Positions 1 to 8,393 of a stretch of 20,858 nt of DNA are shown piece after piece (the first letter of the stretch is position 1; each line of letters begins with the position of its first letter). The notes beneath the pieces were generated by a model, which saw nothing but the letters and a program-made list of their open reading frames with translations, had not been told where the DNA came from and did not search any database. The stretch is from Candidatus Eiseniibacteriota bacterium. GTDB taxonomy: Bacteria > JAFGKV01. The DNA is taken from assembly GCA_025453925.1 (NCBI GenBank), contig JALOPK010000068.1:1-20858 (forward strand), in the 5' to 3' direction. Both the position numbers and the translations under genes were made by a program.

Positions 1-803
1 CGGTTGATGACGCGGTTCAAGCGCTCGACCGTCCTGACCACTGTTGCACCGCTCTCCTTCCCCATTCGGAGGCCGGTGATGACATCGCGGGCGACCAGAG
101 CAGCGGGCAGCCCGTGGCCCGCCGCGTCGGCGATGGCGACCCGGAGCGCGCAACCGGGGAACTCAAGGTAGTCATAGAGGTCTCCGCCGACTACCTCGGA
201 CGCCCGGGACTCGCCGTGGATGTCATAGCCGGGACAGTCTGGGGCCGACACAGGGAGCAGGCTCTCCTGGATTATGCGGGCCTCCTCGATGATGCCGGCG
301 AGCTTTCGCTCCTCCAGCTTCAGGTTGATCACGTGACGAACCGCCGAGAGGGAGTAGAGGATGTGCTCCTCCTTGATCGAGCCGTTCACCGAGAAGGCGA
401 GGACATGAGAGTTATCGGGGCCAACCGCGATGGCGGCGAAGGTCGACGTCACGCCGACGGCCCATTCGAACTGCTCGTCATAGCCTGGGCCACCCTTCCC
501 CATGATCAATAGGCCCTCGGCCAGTGTTCTCACGTGAGGCGGGTAGTCGCGGGGCACCTTGAACCCGATGGGCACGTGCCGCGACCCACCGTAGGTACAG
601 CAGAGGATGAAGTCCTGTTCTTCGCGCCGGTACAGCCGACCCATCTCGAACCCCAGATCGTCCCGGAAGTCACGAACCAGGGTCTCCATAACGACCTCCA
701 GAAGTTCCGTACTGTCCTGGATCCGCTGGAAATGGGCAAGGGCCCGCTCGATTTTTCCGTAGAGCGCCTTGAAGTCCGATGACCTCGACCGGTCCGTGGC
801 CAC
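1..803 (-). CDS. GAF + SpoIIE-type PP2C serine phosphatase (3' end outside window)
   Basis: This frame runs off the left edge and gives 267 residues. Residues about 25-165 look like a GAF-type sensory domain. A helical linker follows (about 160-185, ending RIIQESLLP), then the start of a SpoIIE/RsbU-type PP2C domain. The metal-binding signatures are clear: EVVGGDLYDY at about 203-212 and IADAAGHGLPAAL at about 224-236. The family dephosphorylates anti-sigma-factor antagonists (STAS proteins) in partner-switching pathways; the partner here is not visible. The start is GTG at 803, chosen because GGGAGGTGA lies 4 bases upstream (808-816) and an in-frame stop lies just before it. The rest of the PP2C domain lies beyond base 1. 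It is divergent from the deiminase gene. The family call is secure, the biological role is not. Confidence 0.9.
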   Translation of the reverse strand, partial: MATDRSRSSDFKALYGKIERALAHFQRIQDSTELLEVVMETLVRDFRDDLGFEMGRLYRREEQDFILCCTYGGSRHVPIGFKVPRDYPPHVRTLAEGLLIMGKGGPGYDEQFEWAVGVTSTFAAIAVGPDNSHVLAFSVNGSIKEEHILYSLSAVRHVINLKLEERKLAGIIEEARIIQESLLPVSAPDCPGYDIHGESRASEVVGGDLYDYLEFPGCALRVAIADAAGHGLPAALVARDVITGLRMGKESGATVVRTVERLNRVIN

Positions 804-807
804 GCCG

Positions 808-816
808 TCACCTCCC
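808..816 (-). promoter_or_regulatory. Strong ribosome binding site of the SpoIIE phosphatase
   Basis: GGGAGGTGA on the minus strand lies 4 bases before the GTG codon at 803. It fixes the start of a gene that has no ATG nearby, because the same frame is closed by TGA a few codons upstream. Confidence 0.75.
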
Positions 817-1103
817 GCATCAGTTCAGCATCCGCCGTATGCCTTGCGCATCGTCGTTGCCGGAATGTCGGCGGACCCATTGAGGGAAGTTGCCCTCAGG
901 GAATCCACCGCGGGACCCGCACCGCTTGCACGAAACGGGATCCCACGTCGCTGTGATGGCAGGAGAAGGTACGTCGGGGCGGGGGCCAGTGCCTCTCCCG
1001 GGGAGAAGACCCGAGGATGGGATGCCTGGAATCGGGACCAGCCCCGCCGCGCGTGCAGCGCACTTCAGATCTCGTGGTCCGCTGAGGTCGGGCAGGTGCG
1101 TCC

Positions 1104-1132
1104 TTTGCCCCGGATGGACCGCGCCGTATGTT
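1104..1132 (+). promoter_or_regulatory. Possible sigma70-type promoter for the deiminase-rlmKL pair
   Basis: TTTGCC (1104-1109) and TATGTT (1127-1132) are separated by exactly 17 bases, about 50 bases before the chosen start at 1181. The -10 matches TATAAT at 4 of 6 positions and the -35 is weak. In GC-rich DNA this could be chance. Confidence 0.25.
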
Positions 1133-1180
1133 GGCAGGCGTTCCCTCATCTCACGAAGTCCGGCTTTCCCGAGGTTCCGT

Positions 1181-2833
1181 ATGGTTCAACTCCAGTGTTC
1201 ACCGTCTCGCCTGGGAGCTTCGGCAGCCCGCTCCATGCGGTCACTGCCAGCTCTGCTCCTCTTGGGAGTCGCGGCTGTCGCTCAGCCGGTCTCCCCCGTC
1301 CGCATGGGCGCGGAATGGGAGCCCGCGATCGGCACTCTCATCCGCTGGCCGCTGGGCATCCCGTCCGGGTTGGTGGTGGAGCTGGCCGAGGATGACAGTC
1401 TGTTCATTCTCGTTGAAACGCAGGCCCAGGAGAACCAGGCGCGCACCACCTTCGCCGCATGGGGCGTAAATCTTGACCACTGCCGGTTCATCCGCGCCAG
1501 TACCTACTCGCATTGGACACGGGATTGGGGACCCCATTCGGTTTATGACGGCAACGGTGAGTGGGGCATTACCGATCCCGTGTTCACGGGATATCCATGG
1601 GTTCCGGGGTGCGATGGCACCGGGCGAGGCGGCATTCCGGACTCCGTGGCCGTTCCACGGAGGGGAATGCGGGGTTACGAAGAAGACGATGCGGTCAATG
1701 GGGTGCTGGCGGGCGACTTCGGCTGTCCGCTGCATGAGCTGCCCGCGTTCCTCACGGGGGGCAACGTGATGGTCGACGGGCACGGCACAGCCTTCTCGAC
1801 AGTCCAGATGCTGGATGAGAATGGCATGTGGTGGACCGAGGAGCAGTTCCGCGAGCTCGCGGAGGCCTACATCGGGGCGGAGACGTACCATTTCGTGTCC
1901 AATCCCGACATCCATGGGTTGCAACACATCGATTGCTGGGTCAAGCTCCTGGATGAAGAGACGCTGCTGGTCAAATCCCTTCCCCTCGGGCATCCGGAGT
2001 ATGCGTGCATAGAGGCTGTCGTCGCGGAACTGGAGACCGTCCTCTCCTGCTACGGAAGACCCTACAGGATCGCCCGCGTGTTCTGTGGGGCATACTCCGG
2101 CAACTCCACGGCGGCGTACACGAACTCCCTCATCCTGAATCGCAAGGTGCTGGTTCCGCTGTTCGGAATCGCGTCCGACGGCCCGGCACTGGAGGCGTAC
2201 CGAGCCGCCATGCCGGGTTACGAAGTGATCGGCTTCACCTCGGCCTCGTGGTACTACTACGATGCGCTTCACTGTCGCACCATGGGGATTCTCGATCGGC
2301 ACATGCTCCGCATCGGGCACCGGCCCTACGGCGACGGGATCTTCGAGGCCGCGGCGTACCCCATTCGCGTCTTGATCGACGATCGGAGCGAGTCGGGCCT
2401 CCTCGCCGATTCTCTCGGGATCCGCTGGCGGGTGGCCGGGGCCGGCTGGTCGTGGCTGTCCCTGAGCCCTGCGGGGGTGGACTCCTTCATCGCCTCGATC
2501 CCGGGGCAGCCCGCAGGTGTCACGGTGGAGTATTTCATCGTCGCTGCCGATTCATCGGGCCGGCGCGAGACCGCTCCCCGCACCGCACCGGCGGGTTTGT
2601 ACCGCTTCACGGTGGTCGCATCGCTGGACGATGTCACGCTGACGGCCAGCGCCGATTCGGTGTCTCTCGCATGGAGTCCGGTCCCCGGTGCGACCAGCTA
2701 CCGGGTCTATGGCTCCGCCAGCAGCTACGCAGACTTCCAGCTAGACCCCACGGGTTCGTTTCATGACACCGTCTGGTCAGCGCCCCGGCCGTCCGCTCCG
2801 CGTTTCTACCGTGTGACCGCAGTGGCGCCATGA
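1181..2833 (+). CDS. Secreted peptidylarginine/agmatine deiminase-family protein (PAD_porph) with Ig-like and FN3-like tail
   Basis: The predicted protein is 550 aa. A Sec signal peptide (core LPALLLLGVAAVA, cleavage near AVA|QP) precedes a guanidino-modifying catalytic domain. Conserved family segments are WTRDWGP (Asp about 115), GGNVMVDG (about 193), HIDCW (His 249, Asp 251) and DALHCRTMGI (Cys 365). These match the Asp, His-x-Asp and Cys catalytic set of bacterial peptidylarginine deiminase; agmatine deiminase shares the fold. After about residue 385 there is an Ig-like segment and then an FN3-like one ending FYRVTAVAP. The expected reaction is hydrolysis of a guanidino group to a ureido group plus ammonia; whether the substrate is protein arginine, peptide or agmatine is not decided by sequence. 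Start 1181 has GAGG 6 bases upstream; ATG 1235 is the alternative and gives a shorter signal peptide. The stop overlaps the next start (ATGA). Confidence 0.87.
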   Translation: MVQLQCSPSRLGASAARSMRSLPALLLLGVAAVAQPVSPVRMGAEWEPAIGTLIRWPLGIPSGLVVELAEDDSLFILVETQAQENQARTTFAAWGVNLDHCRFIRASTYSHWTRDWGPHSVYDGNGEWGITDPVFTGYPWVPGCDGTGRGGIPDSVAVPRRGMRGYEEDDAVNGVLAGDFGCPLHELPAFLTGGNVMVDGHGTAFSTVQMLDENGMWWTEEQFRELAEAYIGAETYHFVSNPDIHGLQHIDCWVKLLDEETLLVKSLPLGHPEYACIEAVVAELETVLSCYGRPYRIARVFCGAYSGNSTAAYTNSLILNRKVLVPLFGIASDGPALEAYRAAMPGYEVIGFTSASWYYYDALHCRTMGILDRHMLRIGHRPYGDGIFEAAAYPIRVLIDDRSESGLLADSLGIRWRVAGAGWSWLSLSPAGVDSFIASIPGQPAGVTVEYFIVAADSSGRRETAPRTAPAGLYRFTVVASLDDVTLTASADSVSLAWSPVPGATSYRVYGSASSYADFQLDPTGSFHDTVWSAPRPSAPRFYRVTAVAP

Positions 2834-4977
2834 CCGCGCCCGGGCCGACCGGCGCGCCCTCCGTCGCCTACTTCGCCGCCGCATCCCGCGGCACCGAGTC
2901 GGTCCTGGCCGCGGAGCTCATGGAACTCGGGCTGCCCGCCGTCGAAGAGCGGCGTGGCGGAGTGACGTTTGGGGAGCGCCTCGAGCACGCGTATCGGGCC
3001 TGCCTGTGGTCAAGAGTGGCCAGCAGGGTGGTGTTCCCTCTGGTGACCTTCGCCGCCGGAGATCCTCAAGAGCTCTACGAGGGTGTCTACGCCATCGACT
3101 GGACCTCCCATCTCGATCCGGCGCGGACCGTGGCGGTCGACGTCACCGGTGCACCGTCACCCATCGGGTCGCCCCGTTTCATCACCCTCAAGACCAAGGA
3201 CGCGCTGGTTGACAAGGTGCGGGACACGGCGGGAACGCGACCGGATGTTGACACCGAGCACCCTGATGTCAGGATCAGTGTCTACGTCTCAGCCACCGCC
3301 GTCACCGTCAGCATCGACCTCGGGGGCCGCGGCCTCCACCGCCGCGGGATCGGCCGTCGCTTCGCCGAGGCCCCGCTCAAGGAGAACCGGGCTGCGGCGA
3401 TTCTCCGAATCGCAGGATGGCCGGCCCGGTGCCCTGCCCGTGCCCTGTTCGACCCCTTCTGCGGGTCAGGTACGTTCCTGCTGGAGGCGGCATGGATGGC
3501 GGGGGACGTCGCCCCCGGGCTTACCCGCCCGCGCGGCGGCACGGGGTGGCGGGGCCATGACGAAGCACTCTGGAACCGCCTGTTGTCCGAGGCGCGCGAC
3601 CGCCGGCGGGACGGAATGCTCCTCCCCGTGCGCATCGAGGGGTCCGATGGGTCCGTTGAGGCGGTGCATCACGCCCGCGAGAATCTCCGCCGGGCGGGAC
3701 TCTCGGGAGTGGTGCGCGTAGACCACCGGGACCTGCGCGACATCCGCGCGCCCTGGGAGGATGGCGGGCTGGTGGTCACCAATCCGCCCTATGGGCAGCG
3801 GCTGGGGGAGGCGGGGGAGCTTGGGCCGCTCTACGAGTTGCTCGGAGATGTCCTGAAGAGAAGATTCGCCGGTTGGACCGCGTGGGTGTTCTCCGGCAAT
3901 CCGGCGCTGGTGAAGCGCATCGGGCTCAGGCCGGCATCGCGCCACATTCTCTACAATGGCCCCATCGAGTGTCGTCTTCTGGAGATCCCCATCGCCGCGG
4001 AACGCGTCGTGGGCGATGCCGGACCTGGTTGGCGGCGGCCAAGCGCAGAGGCGGACGCCTTCGCGAGGCGGCTTCGAACCAGCCATCGTGAACGTGCGCA
4101 ATGGGCGCGGGACGGGGACATTACGTGCTACCGGCTCTATGACAGTGATCTCCCCGAGTACAATCTGGCCGTTGACTGGTACGACGGCGCCGTCAGGGTG
4201 GAGGAGTACGCGCCGCCGAGCAGGATTCCTCCTGAACGAGCGGAGCGTCGCCTGCGCGACGCCCTGATGGTCGTGTCGGAGGTCATGGGCGTCGATCCTT
4301 CGGAGGTGGTGCTGCGGGTGCGAAGACGACGCTCCGCGGGCGAGCAGCACCAGCGGCGGGGGGACTTACGGCGTTTCCGTACTGTCAGAGAGGGAGGTCT
4401 TCGGTTCATGGTGAACCTCACCGACTATCTGGATACGGGTCTCTTCCTCGATGACCGGCAGCTGAGAAGCCTTATCCGCAGTCGCGCGTCGGGCCGCCGT
4501 TTTCTGAACCTGTTTGCCCATACGTGCACCGCGTCGGTGGCTGCGGCGGCCGGCGGTGCGGGAGCGACGACAAGCGTGGAACTCTCCAACGTCTACCTGT
4601 CGTGGGGTAAACGCAACTTCGCGCTCAACGGGCTGCTCAAGCCGGCGCACCGGTTCGTCCGGGCTGACGTTCTGAGCTGGCTGGAGGGCCATGACCGGGG
4701 CCTCTACGATCTGATCCTTCTGGCGCCGCCCACGTTCTCGCGCTCGAAGGGGATGCGGGGTGATTTCGACGTGCAACGAGATCACACGTTCATGATCATG
4801 GCGTGCGCGCGGTTGCTGGCTCCCGGCGGGGAAGTCCTCTTCACCACCAACTTCCGGGATTTTCGTCTCGACGTCGAAGGCATACGGGGTGTCACTGCCC
4901 GTGAGATCACGCAGGAGGTGACCCCCGTCGACTTCGGCCGGCGACCGCGGCTCCGGGCGTGGGCGATCTCGGCATAG
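2830..4977 (+). CDS. rlmL: Bifunctional 23S rRNA methyltransferase RlmKL-like (RlmL half intact, RlmK half with altered motifs)
   Basis: The protein is 715 aa, close to E. coli RlmKL (702 aa), and aligns over both halves. An N-terminal THUMP-containing region is followed by the RlmL methyltransferase: motif I DPFCGSGTF (208-216) and motif IV NPPYGQRLGE (from 318), which in the family makes m2G2445 of 23S rRNA. The C-terminal RlmK half (m7G2069 in E. coli) begins near RFLNLF (about 557) and contains TTSVELSNVYLSWGKRN and FDVQRDH. In this half the usual DPPTFS is APPTFS (Ala 632), and the glycine of the FSYTG-like motif I is Cys 566. Both are positions normally kept for SAM binding or catalysis, so RlmK activity may be lost. 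The protein is cytosolic. Translation is probably coupled to the deiminase through the ATGA overlap, although the two functions have no obvious link. Confidence 0.92.
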   Translation: MTAPGPTGAPSVAYFAAASRGTESVLAAELMELGLPAVEERRGGVTFGERLEHAYRACLWSRVASRVVFPLVTFAAGDPQELYEGVYAIDWTSHLDPARTVAVDVTGAPSPIGSPRFITLKTKDALVDKVRDTAGTRPDVDTEHPDVRISVYVSATAVTVSIDLGGRGLHRRGIGRRFAEAPLKENRAAAILRIAGWPARCPARALFDPFCGSGTFLLEAAWMAGDVAPGLTRPRGGTGWRGHDEALWNRLLSEARDRRRDGMLLPVRIEGSDGSVEAVHHARENLRRAGLSGVVRVDHRDLRDIRAPWEDGGLVVTNPPYGQRLGEAGELGPLYELLGDVLKRRFAGWTAWVFSGNPALVKRIGLRPASRHILYNGPIECRLLEIPIAAERVVGDAGPGWRRPSAEADAFARRLRTSHRERAQWARDGDITCYRLYDSDLPEYNLAVDWYDGAVRVEEYAPPSRIPPERAERRLRDALMVVSEVMGVDPSEVVLRVRRRRSAGEQHQRRGDLRRFRTVREGGLRFMVNLTDYLDTGLFLDDRQLRSLIRSRASGRRFLNLFAHTCTASVAAAAGGAGATTSVELSNVYLSWGKRNFALNGLLKPAHRFVRADVLSWLEGHDRGLYDLILLAPPTFSRSKGMRGDFDVQRDHTFMIMACARLLAPGGEVLFTTNFRDFRLDVEGIRGVTAREITQEVTPVDFGRRPRLRAWAISA

Positions 4978-5397
4978 CGAGGCGCGCCACAGAGGTCCGC
5001 AGCGGCGAGACGGTTCACTCGCTGTCGGCGGCGAAGCTCCCGATCACACCGGTCGGGCGGGATGCAGTATCGGCGGAGCGGCATCGGAGCGTGGACGGGG
5101 CGCGTGACAGGGCGCTGGGGACTGCAGGTGATTCGGATCGGGACTGCGAGGGATCCCCCAGGGGGGAGGGAGGAATCCCCCCTCCCCCCACCCCCCGGGG
5201 GATCTGGCCTCCTAGGCACAGATAGAATAGGCCGTGCCGGGGCGTGCGCGTCGGGTTGGATCCGTGACGGACCGGCACAGAACACATGATCACACTACCA
5301 TGATCGCCGAAGGGCTCCGTGGAGGCCATCCTCAGAAAGGGTTAGACGGGGCCGGTTAATGGGCTATGGAAGCCGGTGAGACTGCGGGCTCCCGGGC
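4978..5397. other. Spacer between convergent genes
   Basis: This 420-bp gap lies between the end of rlmKL (+) and the end of the kinase gene (-). It should contain both terminators. The only marked structure is the nested inverted repeat at 5152-5204. A direct repeat of CATGATC occurs at 5286-5292 and 5299-5305. No gene is supported. Confidence 0.5.
5152..5204. repeat. Nested G/C-run inverted repeat, potential G-quadruplex, possible two-way terminator
   Basis: The outer arms GATCCCCC (5152-5159) and GGGGGATC (5197-5204) enclose inner arms GGGGGGAGGG (5161-5170) and CCCTCCCCCC (5180-5189), with a 9-base loop. On the minus strand the right side reads as three runs of six G separated by single T and A, a strong G-quadruplex candidate. 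It lies between two convergent genes, so a terminator or transcription-collision role is plausible. No T-run follows either end, so it is not a textbook intrinsic terminator. Confidence 0.6.
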
Positions 5398-8304
5398 TCA
5401 GGCCTTGGCGATCCCCTCGCGTACCGCGTAGCGGACCAGATCGGCCTGCTTGTGCAGTCCGAGCTTCACCCTGATGTTGTTCTTGTGGACGTGCACCGTG
5501 TTGATCGACACGTCAAGACGTTGGGCGATGCCCTTGCTGGTGAACCCTTCGGCGATAAGCTGAAGCACTTCGCGTTCCCGCACGGTGAGCGTTCCCCGGT
5601 TCCGCGCCTTCGGCGGCGCTTGACGCTTTGCCAGGAATCCCTGCACCACGAACCGGGAGACACCGGGGCTCAGGAAGAACTTGCCTCGATAGACCTCCCG
5701 TACAGCCTGGATGATGTCCCGCATGGCGCTCTCCTTGAGCACGTACCCGTTGATGCCGGATTCGATGGCGCGGGTGACGATTCCCTCGCTGTCATGAATG
5801 CTCAGCATGACAATCTTGGCATCCGGATCCTCTCTTCGCAGCCGTATGGCGGTTTCGATGCCGTTCAAGAGAGGCATCGCCACGTCAAGGAGGTATACGT
5901 CGGCGGCGCGGGACTTCGCGAACTCGATGGCCTCAAAGCCGCTTCCGGCTTCAGCAACCACTTCGATGTCCGAACAGTTCCGGTGCCCGGGTGATGCGAC
6001 GATCTCACACGCACCTTGCACCGACGACGCCATCTCTCTCATGGCCCGGAGCCCCATGTGCGCGGTTGCAGAGGCGGCCAGCGTATCGGCGTCGAACCCT
6101 TTGCCGTTGTCGCGAATGCGCAGCGTGAGACCGTCCGACCCGGCGGTGAGGCGGATGACCACACGTTTCGCCTCGGCATGACGGGCGATGTTGTTGAGCG
6201 CCTCCTGCGCGATCCGGAAGACTACGATGGACTCCTCGGGTCCCACCTCGGCATCGTTGACCCGGATGACGCAGTCGATGCGCGTGGGCGTGCGTTCCAT
6301 GGCCTGTGAGACGAGGAGTTTCAGCGCGGCGGTGAGCCCGAGGATGTCGAGGTCGGGAGGCCGAAGGTCGACCGCCAGGTTCTTGAGGCGCCTGACGACG
6401 CGTTCAAGGACGTACTTTCCCTCCTCCATTGCCTCCAGCCCTCCCCTGAGATCGTTCCGGCGGATTGCCTCCTCGGCGAAATGGAGCTGCGCCGTGAGGC
6501 CGATGGCCATGGAGCCGACCTCGTGATGGAGCACGGCCGACAGGCTCCGCTTCTCCTCCTCTCGAACACCCAGCAGACGCCGCGAGAAGTGCCGCAGGTC
6601 ACGCTCGGATTCCTCCAGCCTCGCGCGGTTCTCGGCCAGCGCCCGTTCCGTCCGACCGCGTACGAGGGCGTTGCCGAACAGCTCACCGGTCAGCCGCAGC
6701 ACGGCGATCTCGTCCGCATCCCACGCGCGACCCGCACGCCTGCATCCGAACGCCAGCACGCCCAGGAGATCCGGACCATCGAACAGGGGGAGCGCCACAA
6801 GTGAATGCCAACCGCGGGTCTGGCATACTTCCCACAACGGTTGCGGAACCGCCTGGACGGACGTCGTCATGATGAGCGGTTCGCCTCGGCGCAGGTTGTC
6901 GAGAGCCCAGCCGAATTCCTCGGTCGAGAGCCCGCAAAGGTCGGGGCCGATTTCGTTGCCCGCGTACCAGCGGTAGGTGCGGATCACGGTGGACAGATCG
7001 GCCGAGAGGAGACCGATCCCGCTGGCATCCGCGCCTGCGTACTCCCCGACGGATCCCAGGGCCCGGTTGATCTCTTCCTCCGCGCTCTCGGAGGAGGCAC
7101 TGACGAAACGGCTCGAAATCCCGCCCACCAGGCGTTCACCGTCCAAGCGGCGGCGGAGGGCCTCCTCGACCCGTGCGCGCTCCCTCAGCTCCGTCTGAAG
7201 GCATGCGTTGGCGTCCCGCATCTCTCTTGTGCGATCCAAAATGGTGGCCTCGCGGTCGGCAAGGGTCTTCCTGAGGATGCTCTGAGCGCTGTCGCGCGCG
7301 GCGCGGGCGCGGAGCGCGCCGATACCGTGGGCGGTGCTGGCTCCGACGTCTTGCAGCAGGCTGATCTCCACCTCATCAAAGGCGTCGGGCTCAGTGGAGT
7401 AGAGGTTGAGCGCCCCGATCGCCCTGCCTCCGTCGAGCAATGGCACGGCGGCGCTGGACGCGTAGCCGCGCCGGATTGCTTCGCCGCGCCAGGGCTGGAA
7501 TCGGGGATCGTCAGCGATGAAGCGTGCAACGGAGGGCTCTCCGTTGCGGATCGCGGTGCCTGTCGGCCCACGGCCCCGGGCATTGTCGGCCCACGAGATC
7601 CCGGTCAGGTCGACATAGCCATCGTCAAGCCCGTGATGGGCCACCGGCCTCACCGACTTGCCGCGGTCGTGTTCGGCGAAGCCGATCCACGCGAGACAGT
7701 AGCCGCCGATCTCGACAGCGATTCGGCACACCTCGCGGAGGAAAGAAGTCTCGTCGCCGGTCCGAGCGGCGGCGGCGTTGCATCCGGACAGCATGTAGAG
7801 GGCCCGGTTGGCGCGGGCCAGCCGTCGTTCGAACTGTTTCCTCGCGTGTATGTCGATGGCGGTCAACACCCACCCGGTCGCGTTTCCATCGGATCCGTCG
7901 CGTCGGTTCACCGACATCTCGACGGATACGTGTTGCCCGTCGCCTCGCACAAGACTGATCTCGATGGCCTCTGCGGGCCCGTCCTGCTCGAACGCCCGAT
8001 GCAGCGTGTCCTCCAGGGTCCCCATGTCGTCGCGGGCGACGAACGGATAAGGAGGCGCGCACCCCACAATCACCTCGGTTCCGGCGAGAAGCGCACGGAA
8101 AGCACGGTTGGCCGCCAGGACGCGGCCGCCCAGGTCTATCGTCATGATACCGCAGGCTGCGGCCTGCAGAATCGCGTTCGCATCATCACCAGGACCAGCG
8201 GAGCCATTCTCCAGAACTCCGGTCATTGGTGCGAGGCGAAGCCGGCTCTCGGCAACACTCATCCTCTGCCCCTTTGAATCACGCACGAACAGAGAAAGTG
8301 CCAC
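5398..8304 (-). CDS. PAS-GAF-GAF sensor histidine kinase fused to a truncated NarL/LuxR-type response regulator
   Basis: The protein is 968 aa with no membrane segment. Approximate order: PAS (40-155), GAF (165-335), coiled coil (340-390), GAF (395-555), coiled coil, HisKA_3 dimerisation/phosphoacceptor region with LHHEVGS (His 593), HATPase_c with EALNNIARHAEA (N box) and DNGKGFD (G1), receiver, LuxR-type HTH (LTVREREVLQLIAEG to the end). Kinases of this NarX/DegS class normally phosphorylate a separate NarL-type regulator. Here the kinase runs straight into the regulator at ASPGH-RNCSDIEVVAEAGSG (about 770-787). The final HATPase strand and roughly the first 30 receiver residues (beta-1, the acidic Asp pair, most of alpha-1) are absent. 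The phosphoacceptor LLDVAMP (Asp 807) and the conserved Lys (YVLKES, 857) remain. The start is GTG 8304 or, equally plausibly, ATG 8262, which is preceded by AAAGGGGC. It lies 89 bp after phoU on the same strand. Confidence 0.85.
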   Translation of the reverse strand: MALSLFVRDSKGQRMSVAESRLRLAPMTGVLENGSAGPGDDANAILQAAACGIMTIDLGGRVLAANRAFRALLAGTEVIVGCAPPYPFVARDDMGTLEDTLHRAFEQDGPAEAIEISLVRGDGQHVSVEMSVNRRDGSDGNATGWVLTAIDIHARKQFERRLARANRALYMLSGCNAAAARTGDETSFLREVCRIAVEIGGYCLAWIGFAEHDRGKSVRPVAHHGLDDGYVDLTGISWADNARGRGPTGTAIRNGEPSVARFIADDPRFQPWRGEAIRRGYASSAAVPLLDGGRAIGALNLYSTEPDAFDEVEISLLQDVGASTAHGIGALRARAARDSAQSILRKTLADREATILDRTREMRDANACLQTELRERARVEEALRRRLDGERLVGGISSRFVSASSESAEEEINRALGSVGEYAGADASGIGLLSADLSTVIRTYRWYAGNEIGPDLCGLSTEEFGWALDNLRRGEPLIMTTSVQAVPQPLWEVCQTRGWHSLVALPLFDGPDLLGVLAFGCRRAGRAWDADEIAVLRLTGELFGNALVRGRTERALAENRARLEESERDLRHFSRRLLGVREEEKRSLSAVLHHEVGSMAIGLTAQLHFAEEAIRRNDLRGGLEAMEEGKYVLERVVRRLKNLAVDLRPPDLDILGLTAALKLLVSQAMERTPTRIDCVIRVNDAEVGPEESIVVFRIAQEALNNIARHAEAKRVVIRLTAGSDGLTLRIRDNGKGFDADTLAASATAHMGLRAMREMASSVQGACEIVASPGHRNCSDIEVVAEAGSGFEAIEFAKSRAADVYLLDVAMPLLNGIETAIRLRREDPDAKIVMLSIHDSEGIVTRAIESGINGYVLKESAMRDIIQAVREVYRGKFFLSPGVSRFVVQGFLAKRQAPPKARNRGTLTVREREVLQLIAEGFTSKGIAQRLDVSINTVHVHKNNIRVKLGLHKQADLVRYAVREGIAKA

Positions 8305-8393
8305 CCAGCCCCAAGGGGGTCAAGCCGCCTATAAGGCTACCGTGGACGCGCAGCGCCCGGACGTGGGTATCGCCGGGGGAGAAGGCTCCGGGG

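Larger units (their letters stand above)
804..1180. other. Divergent spacer between phosphatase and deiminase genes
   Basis: This 377-bp gap must hold promoters for both flanking genes. The deiminase frame stays open back to 890, but that stretch is Pro/Arg/Gly-rich and carries no signal peptide or family similarity, so I treat it as non-coding. A small stem-loop (TGAGGG 881-886 with CCCTCA 893-898) is present. Nothing else is recognised. Confidence 0.55.

Noticed and set aside
890-1180. 97-codon N-terminal extension of the deiminase frame
   Set aside because: It would bury the signal peptide deep inside the protein. The composition is non-coding-like and no good ribosome site precedes 890.
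5152-5204. Calling the G/C inverted repeat a standard intrinsic terminator
   Set aside because: The stem is strong, but no T-run follows on either strand.
6805-8277. 490-codon open frame on the + strand opposite the sensor kinase
   Set aside because: The minus strand encodes clear PAS and GAF domains. The + frame has no family features and is a GC-rich antisense shadow.
8295-8323. TTGACC plus CACTTT as a promoter for the kinase gene
   Set aside because: The -35 is fair and the spacing is 17, but the -10 matches only 2 of 6 positions.
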